Assembly (NCBI GenBank): GCA_946887155.1
Contig: CAMPKM010000048.1
Coordinates: 1 to 12,460, forward strand
From: an uncultured Gemmatimonadota bacterium
GTDB taxonomy: Bacteria > Gemmatimonadota > Gemmatimonadetes > Gemmatimonadales > Gemmatimonadaceae
Reading direction: 5' to 3'
DNA: 12,460 bases
In this document: in pieces, positions 1 to 7,396 of the stretch
Layout: the number at the start of each line of letters is the position of its first letter
How positions within the stretch are numbered: position 1 is the first letter of the stretch
Notes under the pieces: model-generated
Seen by the model: only the letters and a program-made list of their open reading frames with translations
Database searches by the model: none
Told to the model about the DNA's origin: nothing
Program-made: the position numbers and the translations under genes

Positions 1-50
1 GCTGAAGGCCGCCGCCGCGGCGATCTTCCCGCACGGCACGGTCAACCCGG

Positions 51-518
51 ATGCAGGTCGAGAGTCCGAAACCGACGGGCGATGAACAGGCTGACTTCGA
101 GGAAATGCTGCGGCGTTTCAAGCGCGGGGTGGCGGAAAACGTCGAAGCCGAGGACTACGACGCGCATTACGACCTGGGTGTCGCGTACAAGGAAATGGGC
201 CTCATCGACGAGGCCATCGCGCAGTTCCAGAAGGCGCTTCGCGGGCCCGACCGGGTCCGGTCCTACGAGGCCCTCGGACAATGCTTCGTGGAGAAGCAGC
301 AGTATCCCATTGCAGCGGCACTGCTCCAGCGTGCCACCGAAGTCCCGGGAACCGACGACCAGCTACTCGTCGGAGTGCTTTACCTGCTCGGCTTCGCGAC
401 CGAACATCTGGGTCGCCCGGCGGAAGCACTGGCGTATTATCTTCGGGTCTTCGCGGTCGACATCGAGTTCCGCGACGTCGCGGCACGTGTCGCTGCCATG
501 GGGAACCTCACCAAGTGA
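51..518 (+). CDS. TPR protein, probably the C-terminal part of a longer protein
   Basis: The readable product is 155 aa with about three tetratricopeptide repeats (residues about 34-67, 68-101 and 105-138). Typical TPR signatures are visible, such as AHYDLGVAYKEMGLIDEAIA and LLGFATEHLGRPAEALAYY. TPRs form helical protein-binding scaffolds; the partner is unknown. There is no signal peptide or membrane segment. The ATG at 51 is the first start after an in-frame TGA at 3-5, but it has no convincing ribosome binding site. The codons just before it (R-S-T-R-M) resemble the linker that precedes this domain in longer TPR proteins as I remember them. The true gene may therefore begin upstream, with a frameshift or assembly fault in the first 40 bases. 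It ends inside a GTGA overlap with the polyprenyl synthase gene, so the two are probably co-translated. The TPR call is firm; the start is not. Confidence 0.75.
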   Translation: MQVESPKPTGDEQADFEEMLRRFKRGVAENVEAEDYDAHYDLGVAYKEMGLIDEAIAQFQKALRGPDRVRSYEALGQCFVEKQQYPIAAALLQRATEVPGTDDQLLVGVLYLLGFATEHLGRPAEALAYYLRVFAVDIEFRDVAARVAAMGNLTK

Positions 519-1519
519 CAGCTCGGGCCCGGCCCACTCCTGCCGGTCAGGTAGCTCTCAGGGACATTCAGGCGCCGGTCGGGGCATCGCTTGCCCGGGT
601 CGGCGATGAAATGTGGCGCATCGTCGCGGTCGACAGCGCGCTCCTGAACGGCGTGAGCGAGCACCTGATGCTCATGAAGGGAAAGATGCTGCGGCCGACG
701 CTCCTGCTGCTGTCGTCCGAGGTCGACGGCGTGGCGGAGCCGCGAGCCGCGGCGTATGCCGCCGTCGTCGAGCTCATACACCTGGCGACCCTCGTGCATG
801 ACGATGCGGTCGATCACTCGGTGCTCCGCCGCGGCATGCCGACCATCAATGCGCTCTTCACCCACCAGGTGGCGGTCATTGCCGGCGACTTCCTCTACTC
901 GCGCGCCGTCCAGGAACTCGTCAGGCTCGGCGACCTCGATGCGTTGCGCGTCTTTGCCAAGGCATCGAACGAGCTGACGCTGGGAGAAATGCGCCAGTTG
1001 TCGGCCCTCGACGCCCTGCAGTTTTCCGAGGACGACTACGAATTCCTCATCCGCGCCAAGACGGCGGCCCTGTTCTCGGGCGCCTGTGAAGTGGGTGCCT
1101 TGTGCGGCGCGTCGCGATTCCGGTCCGAGATGGCGTCGTATGGTTCGCACCTCGGCATGGCCTTCCAGGTCCAGGACGACCTCCTCGATTACACCGAAGC
1201 GTCGGCCACCGTCGGCAAGCCGACGGGCCTCGACCTCCGTGAACACAAGGTCACCCTGCCGCTCATCGCGGCGCTTCGGTCGATGCCCCCTTCGTCCCGG
1301 GCCGCGGTGGATGAACTGTTCGCGAGCCCGGAACCCGACGACGCGCAGATTGCGCGGGTGATGGAGATCGTTGTCGAGGAAGGTGGTCTGGACTACGCGC
1401 GGGAATGTGGGGAGCGTTATGCGTCGCGGGCGGACGAAGTATTGTCCGGCCTGCCGGAAAGTCCGGCGCGGCGCGCCCTGCTGGATACCCTCACTTATGT
1501 GATGGAGCGAAAGGCGTGA
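515..1519 (+). CDS. Long-chain (all-trans) polyprenyl diphosphate synthase
   Basis: The product is 334 aa, the usual size for trans-prenyltransferases of the octaprenyl/heptaprenyl/solanesyl synthase type. These add isopentenyl diphosphate units to an allylic diphosphate to make quinone side chains. Visible motifs are KGKMLRP (residues 55-61, substrate lysine/arginine region), the first aspartate-rich motif HDDAVD (DDxxD at 96-100), a KT pair at 182-183, the second aspartate-rich motif QDDLLD (221-225) and GKPTGLDLREHKVTLPL (234-250). The GTG at 515 is chosen because it overlaps the upstream stop (GTGA), has GGGGA 10 nt before it and gives a family-sized N terminus. The same frame stays open further upstream, but there it shadows the TPR gene. 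The product most likely serves menaquinone or ubiquinone synthesis; chain length cannot be read reliably. Names such as ispB, hepT or sdsA would be guesses. Confidence 0.93.
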   Translation: MTARARPTPAGQVALRDIQAPVGASLARVGDEMWRIVAVDSALLNGVSEHLMLMKGKMLRPTLLLLSSEVDGVAEPRAAAYAAVVELIHLATLVHDDAVDHSVLRRGMPTINALFTHQVAVIAGDFLYSRAVQELVRLGDLDALRVFAKASNELTLGEMRQLSALDALQFSEDDYEFLIRAKTAALFSGACEVGALCGASRFRSEMASYGSHLGMAFQVQDDLLDYTEASATVGKPTGLDLREHKVTLPLIAALRSMPPSSRAAVDELFASPEPDDAQIARVMEIVVEEGGLDYARECGERYASRADEVLSGLPESPARRALLDTLTYVMERKA

Positions 1520-1800
1520 AAACGGCCAGTCACCAGGTTCGTCGCCGCCCGACATTTCACGCGGTCGTCCTCTCGATCGGCTTCATCGTGGGGGGGTTCA
1601 TGACCCTCCTCGCCAGGAAGTTCCTGCCCCTGGGGGCGGTCAAGGAGTTCCTGACCACGGGGTTTACCCCCTCGCTAGGCCCCCTGCAGGTAGACTTGAT
1701 TATCTTGAAGTTCGCCCTGGGGCCCGTTGCCCTCGATGTTTCGTTCCTCAGCCTGGTCGGCGTGCTGGTGGCGTACCTGATCGCTCGATCGCTCTTCTAG
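1516..1800 (+). CDS. Small membrane protein, DUF4321-like
   Basis: The product is 94 aa. It has a basic N terminus (VRRR at 8-11), one hydrophobic helix at about 16-33, a middle section with F-T-P-S-L (50-54) and L-G-P-V-A-L-D (68-74), and a second hydrophobic helix at about 75-94 that runs to the C terminus. Size and pattern match the uncharacterised DUF4321 family as I remember it, in which a TPS...DL section lies between two membrane helices. Function is unknown. The GTG start at 1516 overlaps the synthase stop as GTGA, with GGAG 8 nt upstream. The gene stops 9 bp before tatA, so it is probably the third gene of one transcript. The membrane topology is clear; the family name is from memory. 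Confidence 0.75.
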   Translation: MKTASHQVRRRPTFHAVVLSIGFIVGGFMTLLARKFLPLGAVKEFLTTGFTPSLGPLQVDLIILKFALGPVALDVSFLSLVGVLVAYLIARSLF

Positions 1801-1809
1801 GAGTGTCGT

Positions 1810-2061
1810 ATGAGTTTCGGCAATCTGAATTTCATGGAAATCATGCTGATCCTGGTGGCCGTGCTGCTCCTGTTCGGAGCGAAGCGCCTGCCCGAAATCG
1901 GCGCCTCGTTCGGGAAGAGCATCACGGCGTTCAAGCGTGGTTTGAGTGGCGCGGAAAAGGCCATCAATGAAGACGTTTCCGCTGACCGACTCAATGCCTC
2001 GCAGCCGTCCGTGCGAACCGAGGAGAAGGAACCCGTGGAGCCGCGCAGGCTCATGAGCTGA
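1810..2061 (+). CDS. tatA: Sec-independent protein translocase subunit TatA/TatE
   Basis: The product is 83 aa. A short N-terminal membrane helix (residues about 8-21) carries a polar Glu at position 10. It is followed by the hallmark hinge F-G-A-K-R-L-P-E (22-29), an amphipathic helix containing G31, F34 and G35, and then a charged, disordered tail. This is the standard TatA architecture: TatA multimerises around TatBC to pass folded twin-arginine proteins across the inner membrane. The short length and FGxKxLP hinge favour TatA/E over TatB. A strong AGGAG (1799-1803) lies 6 nt before the ATG and overlaps the end of the DUF4321-like gene. No tatC is seen in the window. The gene is the last of its group and runs into the hairpin at 2082-2117. 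Confidence 0.95.
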   Translation: MSFGNLNFMEIMLILVAVLLLFGAKRLPEIGASFGKSITAFKRGLSGAEKAINEDVSADRLNASQPSVRTEEKEPVEPRRLMS

Positions 2062-2081
2062 TCCTTCACGGCAAAAAAAGA

Positions 2082-2117
2082 AGAGGGCCGTTCGCTCCCA
2101 TTGGCGAACGGCCCTCT
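2082..2117. terminator. Bidirectional intrinsic terminator between tatA and ppiD
   Basis: A perfect 14-bp inverted repeat (arms 2082-2095 and 2104-2117, GC-rich, 8-nt loop) fills the gap between two convergent genes. Read on the minus strand the stem is followed by a run of seven T (complement of A 2073-2079), a classic rho-independent terminator for ppiD. On the plus strand only CTTGTT follows, so termination of the tatA transcript is probably weaker or uses the stem alone. Confidence 0.88.
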
Positions 2118-2131
2118 CTTGTTGGACGACG

Positions 2132-3964
2132 TTACTGCGGAATCTGTGCCCGCGCGGCCGCGCTCAATTCCTTGCGCCGGTCATCGATGTCCGCCTGCTC
2201 ACGCAGGCCTTCCATGAATTCGCGCAGTCGCGCTTCCTGAAGCACGCGTATGGCGTTCGCGCGCTGTGTCGCTTTCTGCGCCTCGAACGCATCCCTGCTG
2301 GCCTCCGTTCGTCGATCGACACGGAGCACGAAAACGCCTTCGTCCGTCACGATGGGTTCTGAGATGGCGCCAATGGGCAACGCGAACGCGGCGCCGATTG
2401 CGGCATTCAGGCGACCAAGACCCGGCACGAACGTGGACCGGCCGAACGACTCGCTGCGCGTGACGGTCAGGTCACGCTCCTGCGCCGCCGTCTCCAGTGA
2501 CGATGCGCTCGCGCGCTCAGCGAAGGGCCGTGCCTGCGTCGCCATGATCTCGGCCTTTTTCCGGCGCTGCAGCAGTCCGCGGATGTCTTCCTTCACGTCG
2601 TCGAAGGGCGCCGTACCACCCTCGATCAGGGTATCCAGACGAGCCAGGAAGTAGGCCTGCTCCGTGTCGAACAGGTCGCTCGTCTCGAGTTCCCTTACGC
2701 CGCTGAAGGCCCAGGCACTGACACCCGACGCGATACCGTGCGTGGTGAACAGGGGCTGGCCCTCGAAAACCTGGACACGCTCAGGCGTGATGCCGAGCAC
2801 CCGCGACGCACTGTCGAAGCGCTGCACTTCGGTGGCTGAGGCTGCGATGATGGAAAGCGAGTCAGCACGGCGATCAGTGCGGGTCGCGTTGGAATCTGTT
2901 TGCGTGATCGGGAGCAGGATGTGCCGGACGTCGACCGAGTCGGCCTTTTTCGAGTCCACGCGCAACAGGTGGTATCCATCGCTGGCGAGCACCGGCTGGG
3001 AAACGTCACCGACGCGGAGCGCAAAGGCCGCGGTCGCGACGGCGGGATCGAGCGTACTCCGCGCCCGCATTCCCAGCGAGCCCCCGGTCGTTGCAGTGAA
3101 CTGGTCCTGGGATTCGCGCGCGGCAATGTCCTCGAACTTTGCCCCGGCAACGATCTCCTCGCGCAGCGCCTCGGCGCGTGCACGCGTCGCAGCCGAATCC
3201 ACGGCCGTGACGGTGCGTGGAACGACGAGCAGCGAGAGCGAGGCGCGGCCCTGCCGCTCGAACCGATCCTTGTTGGCGTCGTAATACCGCCGAACATCGG
3301 CATCGGGAATGACCGCCGCGCTATCCGAAATGGTAGAGGGATCGAACGTGACGAAGGCGACCTGTGCCGAATCATGCTCGTCGCGGTAGACCGACCAGAG
3401 CTTGGCGTCCGAGACGTAGACGTCGGACAGGATCTGGGCCTCGAGCTTTGCTCGCGGAATTTCGTTGCGGTAGTAGTTCTCGAGCTGAAGCAGCAGGCCC
3501 TGCTGTCGCGCGGCGGGACTCGAAAGCAACCGCTGATACTTTTCGATGTCGAACCGGCCGTCGGTCTGCAACGTAGGGTCGTTCAGCAGCGCGGGCGGCG
3601 GGTTCGTTCGGGCGTGCTGGATGATTTCCTCGTCACTGACGCGAATGCCGCGCTCGCGGTATTCCTGCTGGAGCAGGATGTCCGTCACCAGCTGCTCGAA
3701 AGCCTGGTCCTCCACGGCAGCCCGTTCATCGCCGTTCAGACCACGTCCCATTTGCGCCTCGCGCTGTTGCGCGATGGCATTCGAAACGTTGATCCAGGTG
3801 AGGTAGGGGATGTCAGTGCCGTTGACCGATGCGACAATCGACGATGACGTCACCTGGTCGCGGCCCAGCAGCCCGGACGTATCCAGCAACAGGAAACCGC
3901 CGACAAAGGCGGCGAAGACGAGGATCCAAATCCACTTTGCGGCGCTCCGCATTTGCTGCAGCAC
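2132..3964 (-). CDS. PpiD/SurA-like membrane-anchored periplasmic peptidyl-prolyl isomerase/chaperone
   Basis: The product is 610 aa, close to the usual PpiD length of about 620. A short basic/polar N terminus is followed by one membrane helix (residues 11-27), an SurA/PpiD N-terminal chaperone region (about 40-200, including VASVNGTDIPYLTW), and a parvulin-like domain (about 239-340). The parvulin-like domain ends in FEDIAARES...GGSLG...AFALRVGDVSQPVLASDGYHLLRV. A second, diverged parvulin-like section starts at VRHIL (346-350) and ends near LPIGAISEPIVTDEGVFVLRV (529-549). The protein should hang from the inner membrane into the periplasm and help newly exported proteins fold. The GTG start is supported by AGGAG 9 nt upstream on the minus strand; an ATG four codons later lacks this spacing. 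The gene faces tatA convergently and the 931-aa TPR gene divergently. PPIase activity is doubtful because the first domain lacks the usual His motif. Confidence 0.9.
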   Translation of the reverse strand: MLQQMRSAAKWIWILVFAAFVGGFLLLDTSGLLGRDQVTSSSIVASVNGTDIPYLTWINVSNAIAQQREAQMGRGLNGDERAAVEDQAFEQLVTDILLQQEYRERGIRVSDEEIIQHARTNPPPALLNDPTLQTDGRFDIEKYQRLLSSPAARQQGLLLQLENYYRNEIPRAKLEAQILSDVYVSDAKLWSVYRDEHDSAQVAFVTFDPSTISDSAAVIPDADVRRYYDANKDRFERQGRASLSLLVVPRTVTAVDSAATRARAEALREEIVAGAKFEDIAARESQDQFTATTGGSLGMRARSTLDPAVATAAFALRVGDVSQPVLASDGYHLLRVDSKKADSVDVRHILLPITQTDSNATRTDRRADSLSIIAASATEVQRFDSASRVLGITPERVQVFEGQPLFTTHGIASGVSAWAFSGVRELETSDLFDTEQAYFLARLDTLIEGGTAPFDDVKEDIRGLLQRRKKAEIMATQARPFAERASASSLETAAQERDLTVTRSESFGRSTFVPGLGRLNAAIGAAFALPIGAISEPIVTDEGVFVLRVDRRTEASRDAFEAQKATQRANAIRVLQEARLREFMEGLREQADIDDRRKELSAAARAQIPQ

Positions 3965-4163
3965 GGGCGCTAGCTCCTGGGCTGACTGGACGGGTAGAAA
4001 ATCGGCATCTGTGAGCCCGGAAAGCTATTTGTGATCTGCGTCTAAAATCAAGTTACAGTGATACTTCCATGTCACGTCTGTCACTTGTCGCTCGTCAGGA
4101 GAACGGCTGCATCTGGGATCGCACTCAAGCGCTCAAAACTGGCCGCGTTTCCGAGGACCCGGC
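3965..4163. promoter_or_regulatory. Divergent promoter region between ppiD and the 931-aa TPR gene
   Basis: This 199-bp gap is the only place where two transcripts diverge, so promoters for both the minus-strand ppiD and the long plus-strand cluster must lie here or inside the flanking genes. Its middle (about 4021-4070) is clearly AT-richer than its surroundings. I found only weak boxes: TTGTGA at 4029-4034 and GATACT at 4060-4065 on the plus strand, badly spaced, and a TTGATT on the minus strand. I cannot assign -35/-10 pairs. GAGGA at 4153-4157 is the ribosome binding site for the ATG at 4164. Confidence 0.5.
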
Positions 4164-6959
4164 ATGACCAACGCGCGACTTGAAGAACTCCGGTCGAAAT
4201 TTCAGGAAAACCCGCGCCGATACTTCGCGCCCTACGCGAACGAGCTTCGCAAGGCGGGGGATCCAGCGCAGGCGATTTCGGTCTGTCGCACGCATCTGGC
4301 GACCCAGCCCGGGCACGTCAGCGGCCATATTGTCCTCGGTCAGGCGTTGTATGAAGCCGGCCAAACGCACGAGGCGCGCGACGTTTTTTCAGCGGCCCTG
4401 GAACTGGATCCGGAGAATCTCATCGCCCTCAGAACACTGGGCGAAATTTCACAGGTAGACGGCGAGTTCGTCTCGGCCCGCCAGTGGTATGAGCGGCTAC
4501 TGGAGGCCGATCCCCGCAACAGCGAAGTGGCGCAGCTCCTGAAGGACCTGCCCACCGAAAATGCGAAATCTGTTTCCGAAACCGAGCCGGTTGAGGCACA
4601 CGCTGCGGAAACGACCCTCGAAGAGCACCGGGAGCAGGAGCAGAGTCCGTTCGCGCCGCCAGCCGTGGTACCGACATTCCACAGCGGCTTCACCGGCCCC
4701 GGGCCCGCATTCAAGACCGCGGAAGACCTTGCCGAGGAAGAGCGTCAGGCACTGGCGTCGTCGCAGGCGGCCGAGGTATCGCAGGCGGACGACACACCGC
4801 CGGCTCTCGCCAACGAACCGCTCGAATTTGTGTCGATGGAGCCGGCCGGGACCTCGTTCGACTCGGAGGTCAACGCGCCGGAACCGGAAACGCTGTCCGA
4901 GTCACAGCAGGTGCCGGGCGAGCCGGCGACAGAATCCATCGACCTGGTCGACTTCAACGCCTTCGGCACTGACGAGCCGGTCAGCGAGCCTGCATCGATA
5001 TCCGCGCCCGACGATCCGTCGGCCGAGGCAGTGGCACCGTCGGATTTCGTCGATTTCAGCTTCACGGAGCCGGCGCCACCAGATGGTCCCACAGCGCAGT
5101 TGGAGTCGCCCGTGGAGGAAGAATTCACACCGCCGGCTTCCGACGCGACTGAGGAATTCGAGCAACCGCGCGCCCTGTTCGCTGAACACGGATTTGAGGG
5201 TCCTGCCGATGATCAGATCGGCTGGGTCATGACGCCGTCCGCGGTCGAGTCCGACCTCGAGTCCGCGCCCGAAGACTGGTTCGATGTGCCTGCCGCCGCT
5301 CAGGTCGAGGAGGTAGACGCGAGCGGGCAGGAAGAAAAACCGCAGTCCGAGCCAGCGAGCGAAGCCAGCGAACCGGATTCGTGGTTCGAGGATGTCGCCG
5401 CGGCAAACGTGGTCGCGCCAACAGAAGGCTTGACGACCGACGAGTTCTGGCTTCCGCCGGATCTCAGCCAGGTTTCGTTCACGCCAGTAGCCGAGGCACC
5501 CCAAACGGAGCCGGAGCAGGTCATCGAAGCGTCGGCAATGGAAACGGAGCCGGAGCCGGTCGCCGAAGTATCGGCGATGGAACCGGAGCCGGAGCCGGTC
5601 GCTGAAGCATCGGCGATGGAAACGGAAGCGGAGCGCGTCGCCGAAGCAGCGGCAATGGAAACGATGGTGTCAGAGCCAGCCGCGGAGCAGGTGATCGAGT
5701 CCCCCGTGTCGTATGTGGCCGCCGAAGCATTCCCGGAGGCTGTGGATCCAGCGTCCGCAATGGAACCGTCGGCCGCGGAACTGGAGCCCGAGGGCAGCGA
5801 GACCGCCTATTCAACGATCGAATACTTTGATCACGGTGGGTCTTCGCAGCAGGAAACGCGTGACGAAGCACCGGCAGCGGAGTGGCCGGAGCCACTGGCG
5901 CATTACGAGCCCGAGCAGTCGGAGCCATCTGCCGAATCGGTTGGCGAACAACCGGCAGACACGTCGTACGCATGGGAAGCAGAAGCACATGAAGCTTCCC
6001 CAGTCGACTCGTTCGATCCGTTCGCCACACAACCCGTGGATTTCATGGAACCGTCGGACGCAGAACCGTTCGAGCCGGTCCAGGAAATTGTCGCAAGCGG
6101 ATCGGTCATCGAGTCGCCGGAGTCTGTTGAAGCCGGCTCGGTCATGGAGGCCTCGGAGCCGGTCGACGCTGAACACGATATGGCGCCGTCGAGCACAGCC
6201 GAACTGGCGGGCGAGTTTGCCATGGCCAGTGACGTGCCTGACGAGCCGACCTTTGCCGAACCACCAGTCAGTTTCGCACCGCCAGTCCCGGAACCGGTGG
6301 CGCATGCCTCGCCTGAGCCGTTCGTCACCGAGACGCTGGCGGAACTGTACCTCCAGCAGGGATTCCGCGACGAAGCGCTGACCATCTATCGACAGCTCTC
6401 GGAGCGCGACCCGTCCAATACCCCGCTTCGAGACCGGATCTCATCGATCGAGAACGCAATCACCGAGAAACTCTCGGCAGTACCGCAGGTGGCGGCCATC
6501 GATCGATCGGGTTCGCAGTCGGTCCGGACGTTTTTCTCGAAGCTGGCTCGGCGACCTGCCGTCGGTCCGGGTTCCCAGCACATGCAGTCCGCTGAAAGCG
6601 CCTCGCAGCCCGACGTTCCGTTTAGCTCAGCCGCCTCGGCCCTCGCAAACCTGTTTGCGGCGTCGAAGCCGTCTGCCGCCGACGAAGGGGCCGCGGCCAC
6701 GCTGGCCGGCGTATACACCAACCCGGCGGGTCGCCCGTCACGAGCCGCGGACCGGGAGTTGTCTCTCGACCACCTCTTTCGCGATGTTCCGCCCGGCGGT
6801 TCGCCGAGCGGGGGAATGAGCCTGGACGAGTTCTACTCGACCCCGAACGCGGAGCAGGGTTCACCCACGGAACCCGGTGAAGCGAGTGAATCGCCGGAGT
6901 CCGGTGGAGCGGACATCCGTCAGTTCACGGCGTGGCTTGAAGGACTGCGAAAGAAGTGA
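4164..6959 (+). CDS. 931-aa protein: N-terminal TPRs, long acidic low-complexity linker, C-terminal TPR
   Basis: The N-terminal 120 residues hold about three TPRs (17-50, 51-84, 85-118), for example GHIVLGQALYEAGQTHEARD and LGEISQVDGEFVSARQWYER. Residues about 130-715 are extremely rich in Glu, Pro, Ala and Ser and poor in Lys/Arg, so they should be disordered and strongly acidic. They include four 13-residue tandem units. A further TPR follows at about 720-753 (TETLAELYLQQGFRDEALTI), and the protein ends with QFTAWLEGLRKK. There is no signal peptide or membrane helix, so it is probably cytoplasmic. The layout recalls FimV-like scaffold proteins (acidic linker plus C-terminal TPR), and pilT lies downstream, but there is no LysM or membrane anchor and function is unknown. 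The ATG has GAGGA 6 nt upstream. The gene ends in a GTGA overlap with aroQ. The reading frame is safe; the role is open. Confidence 0.85.
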   Translation: MTNARLEELRSKFQENPRRYFAPYANELRKAGDPAQAISVCRTHLATQPGHVSGHIVLGQALYEAGQTHEARDVFSAALELDPENLIALRTLGEISQVDGEFVSARQWYERLLEADPRNSEVAQLLKDLPTENAKSVSETEPVEAHAAETTLEEHREQEQSPFAPPAVVPTFHSGFTGPGPAFKTAEDLAEEERQALASSQAAEVSQADDTPPALANEPLEFVSMEPAGTSFDSEVNAPEPETLSESQQVPGEPATESIDLVDFNAFGTDEPVSEPASISAPDDPSAEAVAPSDFVDFSFTEPAPPDGPTAQLESPVEEEFTPPASDATEEFEQPRALFAEHGFEGPADDQIGWVMTPSAVESDLESAPEDWFDVPAAAQVEEVDASGQEEKPQSEPASEASEPDSWFEDVAAANVVAPTEGLTTDEFWLPPDLSQVSFTPVAEAPQTEPEQVIEASAMETEPEPVAEVSAMEPEPEPVAEASAMETEAERVAEAAAMETMVSEPAAEQVIESPVSYVAAEAFPEAVDPASAMEPSAAELEPEGSETAYSTIEYFDHGGSSQQETRDEAPAAEWPEPLAHYEPEQSEPSAESVGEQPADTSYAWEAEAHEASPVDSFDPFATQPVDFMEPSDAEPFEPVQEIVASGSVIESPESVEAGSVMEASEPVDAEHDMAPSSTAELAGEFAMASDVPDEPTFAEPPVSFAPPVPEPVAHASPEPFVTETLAELYLQQGFRDEALTIYRQLSERDPSNTPLRDRISSIENAITEKLSAVPQVAAIDRSGSQSVRTFFSKLARRPAVGPGSQHMQSAESASQPDVPFSSAASALANLFAASKPSAADEGAAATLAGVYTNPAGRPSRAADRELSLDHLFRDVPPGGSPSGGMSLDEFYSTPNAEQGSPTEPGEASESPESGGADIRQFTAWLEGLRKK
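5505..5660 (+). repeat. Four 39-bp in-frame tandem repeats coding 13-residue acidic units
   Basis: Four direct units (5505-5543, 5544-5582, 5583-5621, 5622-5660) keep the reading frame. They encode variants of T-E-P-E-P-V-A-E-A-S-A-M-E. Units 2 and 3 are nearly identical; units 1 and 4 are more diverged, as expected from slippage or unequal crossing-over followed by drift. They lie inside the acidic linker of the 931-aa TPR protein. Confidence 0.9.
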
Positions 6960-7396
6960 GACTGGCGGTACTCAACGGTCCGAACCTGAACCTGCTCGGG
7001 ACGAGAGAGCCCGAGATCTACGGAACCACGACGCTCGCGGACATCGAGTCGCGACTGCGGGTCGTGGCGTCCGAACTGGGCATCGAGCTCGCGTTCTCGC
7101 AGACGAATCACGAGGGCGCGTTGATCGACGCCATTCAGGGACTTCGGGGAACGACCGACGGCGTCATCATCAACGCCGGTGCCTATTCCCACACGAGCCT
7201 GGCCATCCGGGACGCGCTGGCCGCGGTCGCTGTTCCGTACGTCGAGGTTCATCTCTCCAACATTTTCGCCCGCGAACCCGAGCGACGACATTCCGCGCTG
7301 GCATCCGGTGCCAGGGCTGTTTTGTGCGGGTTCGGGGCGTACGGCTACGAACTGGCCCTGCGCGGACTGGTCGCGCGGCTCGGCAGCCGTGGTTGA
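6956..7396 (+). CDS. aroQ: Type II 3-dehydroquinate dehydratase
   Basis: The product is 146 aa, the standard length of the dodecameric type II enzyme. It converts 3-dehydroquinate to 3-dehydroshikimate in the shikimate pathway to aromatic amino acids and folate. All family motifs are present: N-G-P-N-L-N-L-L-G (7-15), R17 and the active-site Y22 on the lid loop (REPEIYG), QTNHEG (49-54), NAGAYSHTS (73-81, substrate Asn73) and VHLSNIFAREPERRHS with H99 and R110. The GTG start at 6956 overlaps the TGA of the TPR gene (GTGA), has GAAGGA 11 nt before it, and puts GPNLN at the usual position. Translation is probably coupled to the upstream gene. The end overlaps the start of the peptidase gene by 8 bp. 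Confidence 0.97.
   Translation: MRLAVLNGPNLNLLGTREPEIYGTTTLADIESRLRVVASELGIELAFSQTNHEGALIDAIQGLRGTTDGVIINAGAYSHTSLAIRDALAAVAVPYVEVHLSNIFAREPERRHSALASGARAVLCGFGAYGYELALRGLVARLGSRG

Noticed and set aside
281..514. Upstream extension of the polyprenyl synthase frame to an ATG at 281
   Set aside because: It runs through the TPR gene in another frame with an unlikely Arg/Ser-rich sequence; the GTG at 515 gives the family N terminus and a coupled start.
437..1555. A 372-codon open frame on the minus strand opposite the polyprenyl synthase
   Set aside because: Its product is Arg/His/Gly-rich without family motifs, and it lies wholly opposite a gene with complete prenyltransferase motifs; long antisense frames are expected at this GC content.
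2900..3847. A 315-codon plus-strand frame opposite ppiD
   Set aside because: It is opposite the well-supported ppiD gene, has an Arg-rich random-looking product and no ribosome site.
4021..4070. Defined sigma-70 type promoters in the divergent gap
   Set aside because: The candidate hexamers are weak and wrongly spaced on both strands; only the region is reported.
5505..5660. Regularly spaced repeats as a CRISPR array
   Set aside because: The units are directly adjacent with no spacers, keep the reading frame, and encode acidic peptide repeats.
4902..6385. Several minus-strand frames of 127-200 codons opposite the acidic linker
   Set aside because: They arise from the skewed codon use of the Glu/Pro/Ala repeats and have low-complexity products.
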